Assembly: GCF_000420165.1 (NCBI RefSeq)
Contig: NZ_ATUK01000010.1
Span: 186,001 to 250,000, forward strand
DNA length: 64,000 nucleotides
Origin: Thioalkalivibrio sp. AKL19
Lineage (GTDB): Bacteria > Pseudomonadota > Gammaproteobacteria > Ectothiorhodospirales > Ectothiorhodospiraceae
Direction: 5' to 3'
The first letter of the stretch is position 1. The number at the start of each line of letters is the position of its first letter. The translations under genes and the position numbers were made by a program. Under the pieces are notes generated by a model. That model was given only the letters and a program-made list of their open reading frames with translations, was not told the origin of the DNA and did not search any database. Below, one piece after another: positions 44,827-53,864 of this stretch.

Positions 44827-46854
44827 TCAACCCGCGCTGACTTCGACCCGGTTGCGCCCGCCCTCCTTGGCGGCATACAGGGCCAGGTCTGCGCGCTTGA
44901 CGATGCCACGTCTCTGATCACCCTCGCGGTATACCGCCACGCCGAAACTGGCGGTCACACTGCCGTAGTCACGGATCTCCAGGCCCGCGATCGCCGCGCG
45001 CAGCCGCTCTGCCAGGCGGGTTGCACCCTCGAGACCGGTGTTGGCAGCCAGCACGAGGAATTCTTCACCGCCCCAGCGACCCGCAAGATCGGCGTCGCGC
45101 ATGAAGGTCGAGACGGTCCGCGCCACCGTGACCAGCACTTCGTCCCCGGCATCGTGACCCCAGGTATCGTTGAAGCGCTTGAAATGGTCGATATCGAACA
45201 TGACCAGCGCGCAAGGTCGCCCGTAGCGTTCGGCCACGGCGACCTCCTGGTCGATCGTTTCCTCCATGCGGTAGCGGTTCCACAGGCCGGTGAGATGGTC
45301 ACGGGTGGCCAGGCGCTCGAGCCGCTGATTGAGCTTGCTGATCTCGCCGGCCGCGATCAGCACGGCCAGATCGCTGGCCAGGTCGGTCGCCGCGCGTAAC
45401 TCCGTCGATTGCCACGGGACACTCTGTCCGCGCACGGTCTCCTTCCAGGAGGCGAAGCTCGCGCGCGGCGAAATTCGCCCACTTTGTCGGTCGAGTGTCT
45501 TTTCGGGGTTGCCCGCCCAGAGGCGCGTTTCGGCCTTCTCCGATCGAAAGAACATCAGCCAGGCGTCGCGCGGATTCCGGATCGGCAACGGTACCGCCAG
45601 CAAGCCCGAGGCCCGGGCGGGTTCGCAGAACCTTCCCAGTTCGGTCCGGCCGAGTTCGCGCGATGACCAGGCCAGATCGCCGGAGTGATGCCTGTTCAAC
45701 CAGACGACGATCCCGTCGATCGATTCCGCATCCGGCACCGTGCCCACGCCGGCGCTCTGATCACCGGCGGCCAGAACCGCACCACTGGCCCGGAAGATCC
45801 GCAACCATTCCTTGCCGTGGCTTGCCAGCAGTTCTTCCGGTTCGGGAAACGCCCCACGCTGATCGACCAGGACGTCACGACTGTCGTTGGCCCGTTGAAT
45901 CAGCGCGGCCTCCTCGCGGGCCTGGACCAATTCGAGCTGTACACAGGCCGTCTGTACCATGGCACCCAGGGCATCACGCAGCGCCGGCGACAGGATATTG
46001 CGCCCCGCTGCGTGGCAGGCCAGCAACCCCCACAACCGTCCATCAAGGTGCAAGGCGATCGACATCGAGGCGACCACGCCCATGTTGGCCAGGTAGGTGG
46101 CATGGATCGGTGACACCGCCCGCAGGATGCCGCGCGAAAGATCGAGGGGAGAGGCGTCGGCCGGGTCGCTCGCCGGGACGAGGGGCACGGCTGCCGCCGA
46201 AGCATCCGGGATGTCGCGCACCCGCATGATGCTGTAGAGCTGCCGCACCTGGGCGGGAATGTCGCTGGCCGGAAAGTGGTGACCCAGGTAGGTGTCGGCA
46301 CCGTCGGCCAGGCTTTCGGCAACGACGCTGCCGTTCCAGTCCTCGTCGAACCGATAGATCATCACCCGATCGTAGCCGGCCAGTTCGCGCACCAGGGCGG
46401 TGAGCGCCCGCAGCAGCCCGTCACGGGTCGTATAGCCGGACAGCTCGGTCTGCCAGTCGGCCATCGCGCCGAACAGCCAGCGCTCGGGATCGCCCGAAAT
46501 CGGTTCGAGCTCGACCACCACGCGCGCACCGCTGCGATACGAGAGCAGGCGAAAACGCTGCGACCGGCCACGGCTACGCAGCGACACGATCAGCGCACCG
46601 TAACGGTTCCGTGAGTCGAGCTGGATGCGGATCTGATCGAGCCAGCGGCGAGTGAACAGCCGCTCGGGTGTCACGGCAAGGGCATCGGCCGGCGCCACAC
46701 CGAGGATGGATTCGAGGTTGGCGCTGACCTGGCGCACTTCCTGGAGCTGCTCATCCATGGCAACCAGCGCACCATGCGGCTGAATGGCTCCCGGGATATG
46801 TACCGGCTCGCGGTCGCAAGCCTCGAGCGCGGCATCGAGTTCCGGCTCGTCCAT
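44827..46854 (-). CDS. bacteriophytochrome with GGDEF output (PAS-GAF-PHY-GGDEF)
   Basis: 675 residues. Cys13 lies in EACDREPVHIPGAIQPHG, the biliverdin-attachment position of bacteriophytochromes. GAF: ASDIPAQVRQLY and PIHATYLANMGVVASMSIA with the conserved His region. PHY: tongue motif SPRASFASWKETVRG and WQSTELRAATDL. Output GGDEF is intact (GRWGGEEF) with I-site-like RxxD not obvious; no kinase domain. It should make c-di-GMP under red/far-red control. The heme oxygenase gene lies 41 bases upstream on the same strand. AGGAGACGTAAGGAT precedes the ATG. Confidence 0.93.
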   Translation of the reverse strand: MDEPELDAALEACDREPVHIPGAIQPHGALVAMDEQLQEVRQVSANLESILGVAPADALAVTPERLFTRRWLDQIRIQLDSRNRYGALIVSLRSRGRSQRFRLLSYRSGARVVVELEPISGDPERWLFGAMADWQTELSGYTTRDGLLRALTALVRELAGYDRVMIYRFDEDWNGSVVAESLADGADTYLGHHFPASDIPAQVRQLYSIMRVRDIPDASAAAVPLVPASDPADASPLDLSRGILRAVSPIHATYLANMGVVASMSIALHLDGRLWGLLACHAAGRNILSPALRDALGAMVQTACVQLELVQAREEAALIQRANDSRDVLVDQRGAFPEPEELLASHGKEWLRIFRASGAVLAAGDQSAGVGTVPDAESIDGIVVWLNRHHSGDLAWSSRELGRTELGRFCEPARASGLLAVPLPIRNPRDAWLMFFRSEKAETRLWAGNPEKTLDRQSGRISPRASFASWKETVRGQSVPWQSTELRAATDLASDLAVLIAAGEISKLNQRLERLATRDHLTGLWNRYRMEETIDQEVAVAERYGRPCALVMFDIDHFKRFNDTWGHDAGDEVLVTVARTVSTFMRDADLAGRWGGEEFLVLAANTGLEGATRLAERLRAAIAGLEIRDYGSVTASFGVAVYREGDQRRGIVKRADLALYAAKEGGRNRVEVSAG

Positions 46855-46895
46855 ATCCTTACGTCTCCTTCGCGGAGTGACAGCGGGCCGTTAAT

Positions 46896-47498
46896 TTACC
46901 GCATTTCGACAGCATGTTTCCTGCCGTCGAAGGCATCCAGCTCCGCCTTGTAGTCGGCGAACGCCGCTCGGGCACCCGCTACAGCCTGCGCGAGAGCGTC
47001 CTCGTCTTCCAGTTCGCGCTCGAGCGTCGCCAGCAAGCGACCAAAATCGTCGGGCACGATGGTCTCACCGAAAAAACGGCAAGGCACCGTATCGCCCAGG
47101 CTGGAATGGATGCACCGGGCAATCAACGGACTGCCCTGACGCGATCCCTCCAGGACGTAAACCCGGCCCCACCAGGCCGCACATCCATCCGAAGGACCCG
47201 GCGGCGTCGGCGAGACCGGCGGAACGGGCCGACCCAACTCGACCAGGTCCGCTTCCAGTCGCGCGAGACGTGGTGACAGCTCCAACCCCGACTCCTCATG
47301 ATGGCGGCTTGCATGAACCTGCCGCTCCAGTCGGGCATGCGGTCGGCACATGGCCGCAAGTGATTCCGTGTACTGCGCGCGGGTGAGATCACTGCCGGTC
47401 AGGCGCCGCATCAACCGATGATGGTCCAGCGCCTTGTGCGCCGCCGCCGTGGCCCTACGCAAGGTCTGGTGCACGCGCCGTAGATCATTCCCGCTCAT
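46896..47498 (-). CDS. bphO: heme oxygenase supplying biliverdin (BphO type)
   Basis: 200 residues. AAAHKALDHHRLMRRL has the proximal His candidate, and VYVLEGSRQGSPLIAR is the distal-helix GS-x2-G type motif. It makes biliverdin IX-alpha from heme for the phytochrome next to it. Same strand, 41-base gap, so an operon is likely. Its upstream region 47499-47704 shows no clear promoter. Confidence 0.85.
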   Translation of the reverse strand: MSGNDLRRVHQTLRRATAAAHKALDHHRLMRRLTGSDLTRAQYTESLAAMCRPHARLERQVHASRHHEESGLELSPRLARLEADLVELGRPVPPVSPTPPGPSDGCAAWWGRVYVLEGSRQGSPLIARCIHSSLGDTVPCRFFGETIVPDDFGRLLATLERELEDEDALAQAVAGARAAFADYKAELDAFDGRKHAVEMR

Positions 47499-47704
47499 CT
47501 TTTCACAATAGCAGTTGACGCCGAGAAAGCGCGGTCAGGCATCCTGGCTTTTCGCGCCGGTACTCGTCGGACCCGGTTTAATGACCCCGGATCCAGGTGG
47601 AATGAAATAATGGGGCCGCAGCCACCCCTCTCTCAGGTCCGGTCCAGAGAGGCGCATCCGCCCCCGTTTGACGCCCGACAAATCGAATCCCTCCGCCCAG
47701 CGGA

Positions 47705-48751
47705 TCAGAAGTTCACGCGCACCGGCAGTCGATCCACGCGCCAGACCTCCGGAAGAGCCTCCTCCGGCTCCACGATCACCGGCACGGCACTCTGACCATC
47801 GCCAATACCGGTGCGCAGCTCGGCCGGCAGGCGGTTGGCCGCGCCAACCGTGTCCCGAACCACGGCACGCAGCTGTGTTCGGTCGGGAAGGACAAGGGAG
47901 ACCTCCCGGCCTGGCACAATGCGGCGTTCCAGATGGCGCGGCTCGATGTAGGCCACAATCCGCAGGCGGGTGCCGCTATAACGCAGCAATGGCGTCCCGA
48001 CCGTAACGAACTGTCCCGGCTCCGTCAGAAGCTCGGTGACTACTCCGTCAAGATCGGCCTCCTTCACCAGCAGCGTCTGCTCCTGCTCAAGCTCGGAACG
48101 TTCGGACTGGAGTTGGTCATAACGGATCTGCAGTGTATCCGGCCAGGTCTCCACGGAATCCGCCTGCGGCAACCGCTGCCGCTCGCCCTCGAGCTCCGCC
48201 AGGCGCTCTTCGATCCGGGCGCGCTCGGTCCGTACCGGCATTACTTCCCCCTGAGAGGCGGATCCGCGTTCGATCAGCCGGACGAGGCGGCCCTCGTGGT
48301 CGCGCACATCCCCGAGGTTATCCTCCAACAGACCGATCCGGTAATCTAGGTCCGCCCCCTGCTCGCGTCGTGTATAGGCCACCCGCTCGCGCGATTTCGC
48401 CAACTCATCCTCGACCTGCCGCAGCTTCCCTTCCAGCTCAGGGTTGCGCTGCACCACAACCACGTCGCCCCGGCTCACGCGATCCCAAGGCTCGACCTCC
48501 ATCGACTCCACGAAACCCGGCACCCGTGCCAGCAACTGATGCTGGGGATACCAGATCATGGCCGGAACCTCGGTCGATACCTGATCGCTGATCAACGAGT
48601 ACAGGAAGTAGATCACCGGACTCGCAACCAGCAGCAGGATCAAGTACCAGCGCAAGCGGAATGCCGCCCGCCGGGCCGGACCATAACGGACCTTGATCCC
48701 CCCGTCGCGCCCGGACTGGCGCCGGTCACTGCTGTCAAAGCGAATTTTCAT
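47705..48751 (-). CDS. membrane-fusion protein of an exopolysaccharide system (HlyD/Alg44-like)
   Basis: 348 residues. One N-terminal membrane helix (RWYLILLLVASPVIYFLYSL), then a HlyD-type periplasmic adaptor: barrel-sandwich strands (LLARVPGFVESMEVEPWDRV, TELLTEPGQFVTVGTPLLRY) around an alpha-helical hairpin (about 105-215), and a C-terminal beta-barrel (VAYIEPRHLERRIVPGREV). An Arg-rich cytoplasmic stub (about 1-30) stands where Alg44 has a PilZ domain. Its ATG overlaps the end of the TolC-like gene by 17 bases; last of the four-gene operon. Confidence 0.85.
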   Translation of the reverse strand: MKIRFDSSDRRQSGRDGGIKVRYGPARRAAFRLRWYLILLLVASPVIYFLYSLISDQVSTEVPAMIWYPQHQLLARVPGFVESMEVEPWDRVSRGDVVVVQRNPELEGKLRQVEDELAKSRERVAYTRREQGADLDYRIGLLEDNLGDVRDHEGRLVRLIERGSASQGEVMPVRTERARIEERLAELEGERQRLPQADSVETWPDTLQIRYDQLQSERSELEQEQTLLVKEADLDGVVTELLTEPGQFVTVGTPLLRYSGTRLRIVAYIEPRHLERRIVPGREVSLVLPDRTQLRAVVRDTVGAANRLPAELRTGIGDGQSAVPVIVEPEEALPEVWRVDRLPVRVNF

Positions 48752-50816
48752 CAGCCCACATATCCTTCAAATCGGAATAGCTCTGTACGGCAATGGGAAT
48801 GTGCCGGCGATCCATCGGTTCAAGCGCCGCGCGCAGTCCCGAATGCATGGCGTTCCAGCCAGCCTGGAACCAGCTGTTCTCCGGCGGGAGAGCACGCTCC
48901 ACGCTTTGCGCCAGTACCCACTCGACTCCGGCCGTGCGTTGAAGGATTGGCTCCAGCCGTGCTTTCAGGGTTTCCGGGCGGGTGACATAGGCCATCAGCG
49001 CGATCTCGTCCACACCACGGTCGGAAAACTCGCAGGCGAGGCAACGATCCGGGTTTCCGAAGTCTCGAGGATGGGCACTGATTCCAATGCGCCAGGGGGA
49101 TGCCTCGGCCGCTGCGGCGACGGTCTTCAGCCACTGCTCCAGCAGCCAGTCGCGTTCATGGGCATCGGGGTCGAGTTGGTCGATCTCGATATCGAGATGC
49201 AGGTCGAAGAATTCGAAATGGGCCAGGGCTTCGATAATCTCTACCAGGTCCTGCCGGTACTCGGGCAGGGTCCAGGCAGGTTCACCCAGCAACAGCCCCA
49301 CCGACAGGCCGCGCTCCTGTGCCTGGCGCATGAATCCGTCCAGCGGCTCGGGGGAATCGGCATATCGCTCGATCTGGCTTCGATCCAGGGATAACCAGAC
49401 ATGGTCCACACCTGCCCGATCGATCACCGACCAGAAACGCGTATCTTGCCCGGCGATAACGGGTGCACTGCGCCAGAGATAGACGCGCACCGGACCTTCG
49501 AGGGGATGGATCGCGTCGACATCATCGCCCAGGACCTGCTGCGCCTGCTTCACCCGCTCCAGCTTTCGGGGCTGACCGGTGGCAAGCCGGTCGCATTCGA
49601 TCTGCGCCTGCCAGATCTCCAGCGCCGCATCCAGCCACGCCGTGGCGGAGCGATAGTACTCGGCACGCGCCGGCAGCAGCTCCTCCCAGGGCACGGCCAG
49701 GCCATCGTCAGTCCGATCTCGCGCGATCTGCAGGTTGCGCTCGGCGCGATCCAGCTCGGCCGTTACGCTCCGCAACCGGCGCTCATGGACGGCCAGGCGG
49801 CGCTCCGCAAGATCCTGGCGCTGCTGTGCCGCATGACGGGCATCCGTGCGGAGGTGCTGCAGACGACGCTGCTCCGCTTGCAGCTCACGGCGCAACGGGC
49901 TGTCGCCACCGAGCGATCTGAACGGTATGGAAACCGTCCAGACAAACTCCAGCCCGCTGCCCATGCGATTGACATCGTCCTCGTACCGCGATGTATAGCG
50001 CAGCTGAAGGTTGGATTGCAGCGCGTCGAATCGAGTCAGGCGTTCACGCTCGACGGCAGATTCCAGCTCGGCTTCGACTGCTCGCACACCCGGCGCTACG
50101 TCCGTCTCGGGAGGCGGGCACGTCCTCTGTTCAGGATCAAACCACGCCGGCGCGTCCGCCACGGTGACCCGGCGGCCTAGCAGACCTTCCAGCTCCAGTC
50201 GCGCCTCTTCCTCGCTAATGGCGGCCTGGTCGGCATCTAGGCGCGCGTCGTCAAGCTGCTGCCGCAATCGCCCGATTTCATCATCACGCATCAATTGCTG
50301 TTCACGCCGATCCCGCATCGTCTGATCCAGATCCGCCTCGACCGAGAGCATGGCCCGGCTCAATGTCTGAGCCTGTTGAGCGTGCCAGGTCCGAGCATAT
50401 TGCCCGGCAATGTCGCGGCGAATCTCCCGCAACTGCTGCTCGTAGCGGTAACCCGCGGCGCCGGCCTCTCCACGGGCCCGCCAGATGGCGCGTCGCTGCT
50501 GCTCGTCACTGCCCAGCAGGGGGCGCTGCACACCAACGGTGGCCTGTGTACCGGCGTAACGCCGCTCGATGCCGGCTGCCACGGGCTCGTCGAAGGTCCC
50601 CGCACCCGCACTGCCGAACAGTTCCCAGCCGTGCGCCTGGTACTGGCGATCTTGCTGCGCCTGGAAGCGCTCGACCTCGGCCCGCTCCGCCAGTAGCGCA
50701 GGAGCGGTGGGCGCCTCTTCCAGCAGACTGGGCAGACGTTCACCCGCCAGGGCACCCTGCCCGGCGACCAGGCAGAACAGACAAAGTACAGAACGAATGG
50801 GAAATCTTGGGATCAT
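48735..50816 (-). CDS. TolC-like outer-membrane protein fused to a TIM-barrel domain
   Basis: 693 residues. Signal peptide LCLFCLVAGQGALA|GERLP. Residues about 30-455 are a TolC-type sequence, with long coiled-coil helices (RREQQLMRDDEIGRLRQQLD; RRLQHLRTDARHAAQQRQDL) and beta segments (LQSNLQLRYTSRYEDDVNRM). From about 475 to 693 a separate alpha/beta domain follows: VRVYLWRSAP, GVDHVWLSLD, FFDLHLDIEIDQLDP, WRIGISAHPRDFG and DEIALMAYVTRP. These resemble barrel strands of GH18-like or PgaB-type glycan hydrolases (Asp/Glu at strand ends). Such a fusion is not familiar to me. The start is one base after the GT2 gene. Confidence 0.8.
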   Translation of the reverse strand: MIPRFPIRSVLCLFCLVAGQGALAGERLPSLLEEAPTAPALLAERAEVERFQAQQDRQYQAHGWELFGSAGAGTFDEPVAAGIERRYAGTQATVGVQRPLLGSDEQQRRAIWRARGEAGAAGYRYEQQLREIRRDIAGQYARTWHAQQAQTLSRAMLSVEADLDQTMRDRREQQLMRDDEIGRLRQQLDDARLDADQAAISEEEARLELEGLLGRRVTVADAPAWFDPEQRTCPPPETDVAPGVRAVEAELESAVERERLTRFDALQSNLQLRYTSRYEDDVNRMGSGLEFVWTVSIPFRSLGGDSPLRRELQAEQRRLQHLRTDARHAAQQRQDLAERRLAVHERRLRSVTAELDRAERNLQIARDRTDDGLAVPWEELLPARAEYYRSATAWLDAALEIWQAQIECDRLATGQPRKLERVKQAQQVLGDDVDAIHPLEGPVRVYLWRSAPVIAGQDTRFWSVIDRAGVDHVWLSLDRSQIERYADSPEPLDGFMRQAQERGLSVGLLLGEPAWTLPEYRQDLVEIIEALAHFEFFDLHLDIEIDQLDPDAHERDWLLEQWLKTVAAAAEASPWRIGISAHPRDFGNPDRCLACEFSDRGVDEIALMAYVTRPETLKARLEPILQRTAGVEWVLAQSVERALPPENSWFQAGWNAMHSGLRAALEPMDRRHIPIAVQSYSDLKDMWADENSL

Positions 50817-50817
50817 G

Positions 50818-52155
50818 TCAACGCTTGCTCTTGCGCAGTACCCACCAGGGTGCCATGGAGGATTCCTGACTGGAGTGACGCCACCATTCGTTGATGATGG
50901 CCACCAGCGACCAGACCCGCATGAGCATCGCAAAAAACGGGAACAGCGGAATAAGCCAGGCCAGCCGGAGATCGCGCCCCCGGCGTTCGGAGATAAACAC
51001 CAGCGCGGTGACATACATCAGCGCTGTAAGTACCGCGTACAGGCCCATAATGATCACGAAAGTTGCCACCACGACCGCCGGCGCCACCATGACCACCAGC
51101 CAGAGCGTGTACAGCACGATCAGTACGGGCATCACCATCTGGAACAACATGCCGTACCAGACGCCGAGAAGTACGTTCCAGAAGCCCATCTGCCGAATCG
51201 AGAAGGCGTTTCGGTGCTTCCGGATGTACATGTAGAACAAGTCGCCATCCCAGCGCAGGCGCTGGAGCAGGAAACCCTTCCAGGTCGCCGGACAATCCGT
51301 GTGGCCCATCGCTCGCGGCTCGAACGCAATGCGAAAACCCGGGTGACGCCCGAAGTACTGCTTGAGGCGGAGCGTCAGGTCGAGGTCCTCGGCCGAACCC
51401 GTTGTCCAGCCACCGATCTTGCGCACCATCTCCGTCCGGAACACACCGAACGCCCCCGAGATGTTGTTGATCCCGTGGAACTCCCCCAATCCAACCTTGG
51501 CCAGGTGAATGGTGATCATGTATTCGAGCGCCTGGAAACGGGTCAACAGGTTTTCCCGCCAGTTGCGAACCCGCAGCGACCCCGCCACGGCAATCACGTT
51601 GGGATCGCGAAAGTGCCCGGCGGCCTCTGTCGCCATCGTGTTGTCGAACGAAGTATCCGCATCCACCGCAAGCAGCACTTCGCCACGCGCCATCTGCAGA
51701 CCGGCGTTCAGGGACGAAACGCGGCCCCCTCGAGGCGTCTTTGGCACGACCACCAGTTTTCGACTGGCAAAGCGCTCGACCTCGGGCCCCATCGCGCGCA
51801 GGGCCATGAGGGTCGCTGGATTCTGGTCCGAGCCATCCACCACCGCGATGATCTCGATCTGACCGGGATAGACCTGCTCCAGCAGGGAGCGGACGGTTCC
51901 CCGAACCGACTTACCCTCCGAATAACAGGTGACAATGCAGGTTACCTTCGGGGTATAGGGATAACGCATGGGAACCGCATAGATTCGGCGCGTGTAGTAC
52001 CGCAGCACCCCCAACCAGATCATCAGGTTCAAGGGCAGCTCCAGAAACACCACAAAGGGAATGAACATGTAGGCCAGCGCCAGTGCGTTGGTCTCCTGGA
52101 AAACTCCCCCAAGGATCTCGACGATCTGTACGAGAAACTCCAGCACACCATTCAT
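50818..52155 (-). CDS. processive family-2 glycosyltransferase (synthase type)
   Basis: 445 residues. Hydrophobic helix at about 25-50, then a GT2 domain: VTCIVTCYSEG, AVVDGSDQNP, LLAVDADTSF (DxD), SAEDLDLTLRLKQY (the TED-like motif) and LLQRLRWDGD (QRxRW). Several C-terminal helices follow (ISERRGRDLRLAWLIPLFPF..). This is the set of motifs of cellulose, poly-GlcNAc and hyaluronan-type synthases. The sugar cannot be told. It is the probable polymerase of the operon. Its ATG overlaps the preceding TackOD1/GGDEF-like gene (ATGA). Confidence 0.9.
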   Translation of the reverse strand: MNGVLEFLVQIVEILGGVFQETNALALAYMFIPFVVFLELPLNLMIWLGVLRYYTRRIYAVPMRYPYTPKVTCIVTCYSEGKSVRGTVRSLLEQVYPGQIEIIAVVDGSDQNPATLMALRAMGPEVERFASRKLVVVPKTPRGGRVSSLNAGLQMARGEVLLAVDADTSFDNTMATEAAGHFRDPNVIAVAGSLRVRNWRENLLTRFQALEYMITIHLAKVGLGEFHGINNISGAFGVFRTEMVRKIGGWTTGSAEDLDLTLRLKQYFGRHPGFRIAFEPRAMGHTDCPATWKGFLLQRLRWDGDLFYMYIRKHRNAFSIRQMGFWNVLLGVWYGMLFQMVMPVLIVLYTLWLVVMVAPAVVVATFVIIMGLYAVLTALMYVTALVFISERRGRDLRLAWLIPLFPFFAMLMRVWSLVAIINEWWRHSSQESSMAPWWVLRKSKR

Positions 52156-53573
52156 TGCGAGCGCGATACCAGGCGGGCCATCACCGCCGCGGCGTCCTCG
52201 GCCTCGCTCATACCCATCGAAGATTCGTGATAAACGTGCCCCAGACGATCCAGGGGGGTGCCGTCCACGCTGTCCTCCAGTAACTGCGACAAGCGCCCCG
52301 CCAGGACATCCACTCCAGTCGCCGAGGTTTGCGGCAAAAGCAGCCAGATGCGGTCATCTGCCGTTCGTGTCACGAGATCCGTGGCTCGCACCAGTGCCTT
52401 GACCCGCTCGGCGAGGGAATCCACCAGCGCCGCGCCCGGCCCGTGCCCGAGGGTATCGATCACGCGGGCGAGTCCATTCAGGTGCAGCAGGATCAGGCCG
52501 AACCGTATCTCGTCATGGCGCTGGCGCAGCTTCAAACTCCAGTCGCAGAAGAACTCGAAGTGTTCCGGCGACACGTAATTGATGTCATCAAAGACCCCGT
52601 ACAGGTCGCCGACATCACCGGTACGTGCCACCAGGCGGCCGGCCTCCGACAACCGATACCGGTAGATCCCGAGCGGCTCCAGGGCATCGGGATCGTGAGC
52701 CTGACCACAGGCCATGCACCGCGCGAGGACCCGCCCATCCATGAACATATGCTGGCAGCTGCCGCATACATGGTTCTCCAGCGGCCGGTCATAATCTTCT
52801 CCAATATGCCGCAGCGTGGCGTGGCAGTTCGGGCAACTGAGCATCCCGTTGTCCTGGAACAGCCGCTGCGGCCCCACATGCCCGCAGCTGAAGCAGTGCA
52901 ACCCGGGTTCAGTGCGAATATCGAGGGAGTCACACTCCGGGCACACATCCACAAAACTCAGGTGGCCGTGGCGGCACCCCGGACAGAGGCGAACGCGATC
53001 CACCAGGTCCTGCCCCTCCACCAAACGGCGCTGCTTCAGGCCACGCAGCCAGAACTCGGAGGTGTCGTCCTCCAACAGCACATCCAGCAGCGGATAGCGA
53101 TACAGCTCCGGAGCCGTCCAGTCGCGTACTGGCTGGAGGCTCATGTGAGAATGACTCCACAACATCGCCAGAAGGACATCGTCCTGACTGCGGAAGGGCT
53201 GGCCACCGTGCGCGGACTCCAGACGGGCGCTCGAAGTCAATGCCCGTTCAGACGGATTCTCGACGGCCTCGAATGCCCCGTCCGCGAGTGCGCGAATCTC
53301 TGCCCCAGCATCGCCCCGAGTCCAAACCAGCTGCATTCGCCACTGCGGATGCCGGCGGATTGTCCGGATCAGGTCCAGCGGCTCGGGCAATGACTCAAGA
53401 TCCACCACAAAAGCCAGCTGCGCCCCGGGCTCCGAATGCTCGGCGAACTCTTGGAAATCTGCATACTGACGGGTGGAGGCTATCGCACTCAGCCCTTCCG
53501 AAAACCCGGAGCGCCGGGAAAATGCCACGATCCGGAAGGGTTCTCTGGTCTGCTGCTCCGACTGCTCCGACAT
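52152..53573 (-). CDS. six-CxxC metal-binding protein with degenerate GGDEF domain
   Basis: 473 residues, first gene of the operon; the ATG at 53573 has AGGGA upstream (a TTG eight codons earlier is possible). Residues about 10-110 resemble a receiver-like domain without an obvious phospho-Asp pocket. Residues 197-289 hold six CxxC pairs (197/200, 211/214, 227/230, 247/250, 270/273, 286/289), a tandem zinc-ribbon module. I associate this with the TackOD1 type of output domain. The last about 140 residues resemble GGDEF (FGLILLHLNGLARVIDTLGH, ALVRATDLVTRTADDRIWLL) but with TADDR in place of GGDEF. So it is likely a c-di-GMP receptor or regulator, not a cyclase. Confidence 0.8.
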   Translation of the reverse strand: MSEQSEQQTREPFRIVAFSRRSGFSEGLSAIASTRQYADFQEFAEHSEPGAQLAFVVDLESLPEPLDLIRTIRRHPQWRMQLVWTRGDAGAEIRALADGAFEAVENPSERALTSSARLESAHGGQPFRSQDDVLLAMLWSHSHMSLQPVRDWTAPELYRYPLLDVLLEDDTSEFWLRGLKQRRLVEGQDLVDRVRLCPGCRHGHLSFVDVCPECDSLDIRTEPGLHCFSCGHVGPQRLFQDNGMLSCPNCHATLRHIGEDYDRPLENHVCGSCQHMFMDGRVLARCMACGQAHDPDALEPLGIYRYRLSEAGRLVARTGDVGDLYGVFDDINYVSPEHFEFFCDWSLKLRQRHDEIRFGLILLHLNGLARVIDTLGHGPGAALVDSLAERVKALVRATDLVTRTADDRIWLLLPQTSATGVDVLAGRLSQLLEDSVDGTPLDRLGHVYHESSMGMSEAEDAAAVMARLVSRSQ

Positions 53574-53864
53574 CGAATTCCCTGTTGTTGTACCCAATCA
53601 AGGGTCCCCCACTACGGGTAAGTTATCAGTCTCACAAGCAATCTGAAACGTGACAGGACTCACATCTTAACTGCGTTCGGCAAAGGGAGTCTGATCCGGC
53701 GCCTGCAACCAGCCGCCGAGCTCCCGGCCGAGATTCGACCCACGAGACAAGCCGCATCGGGTACGCCCAGGCACGAATCCACCCGCACCTGATGGTAAAG
53801 TACACGGCCAAGCACGCCGGCATCCGGCCGCCCCATCCCAAACCGCATTCGTCGCAGGAGCACC

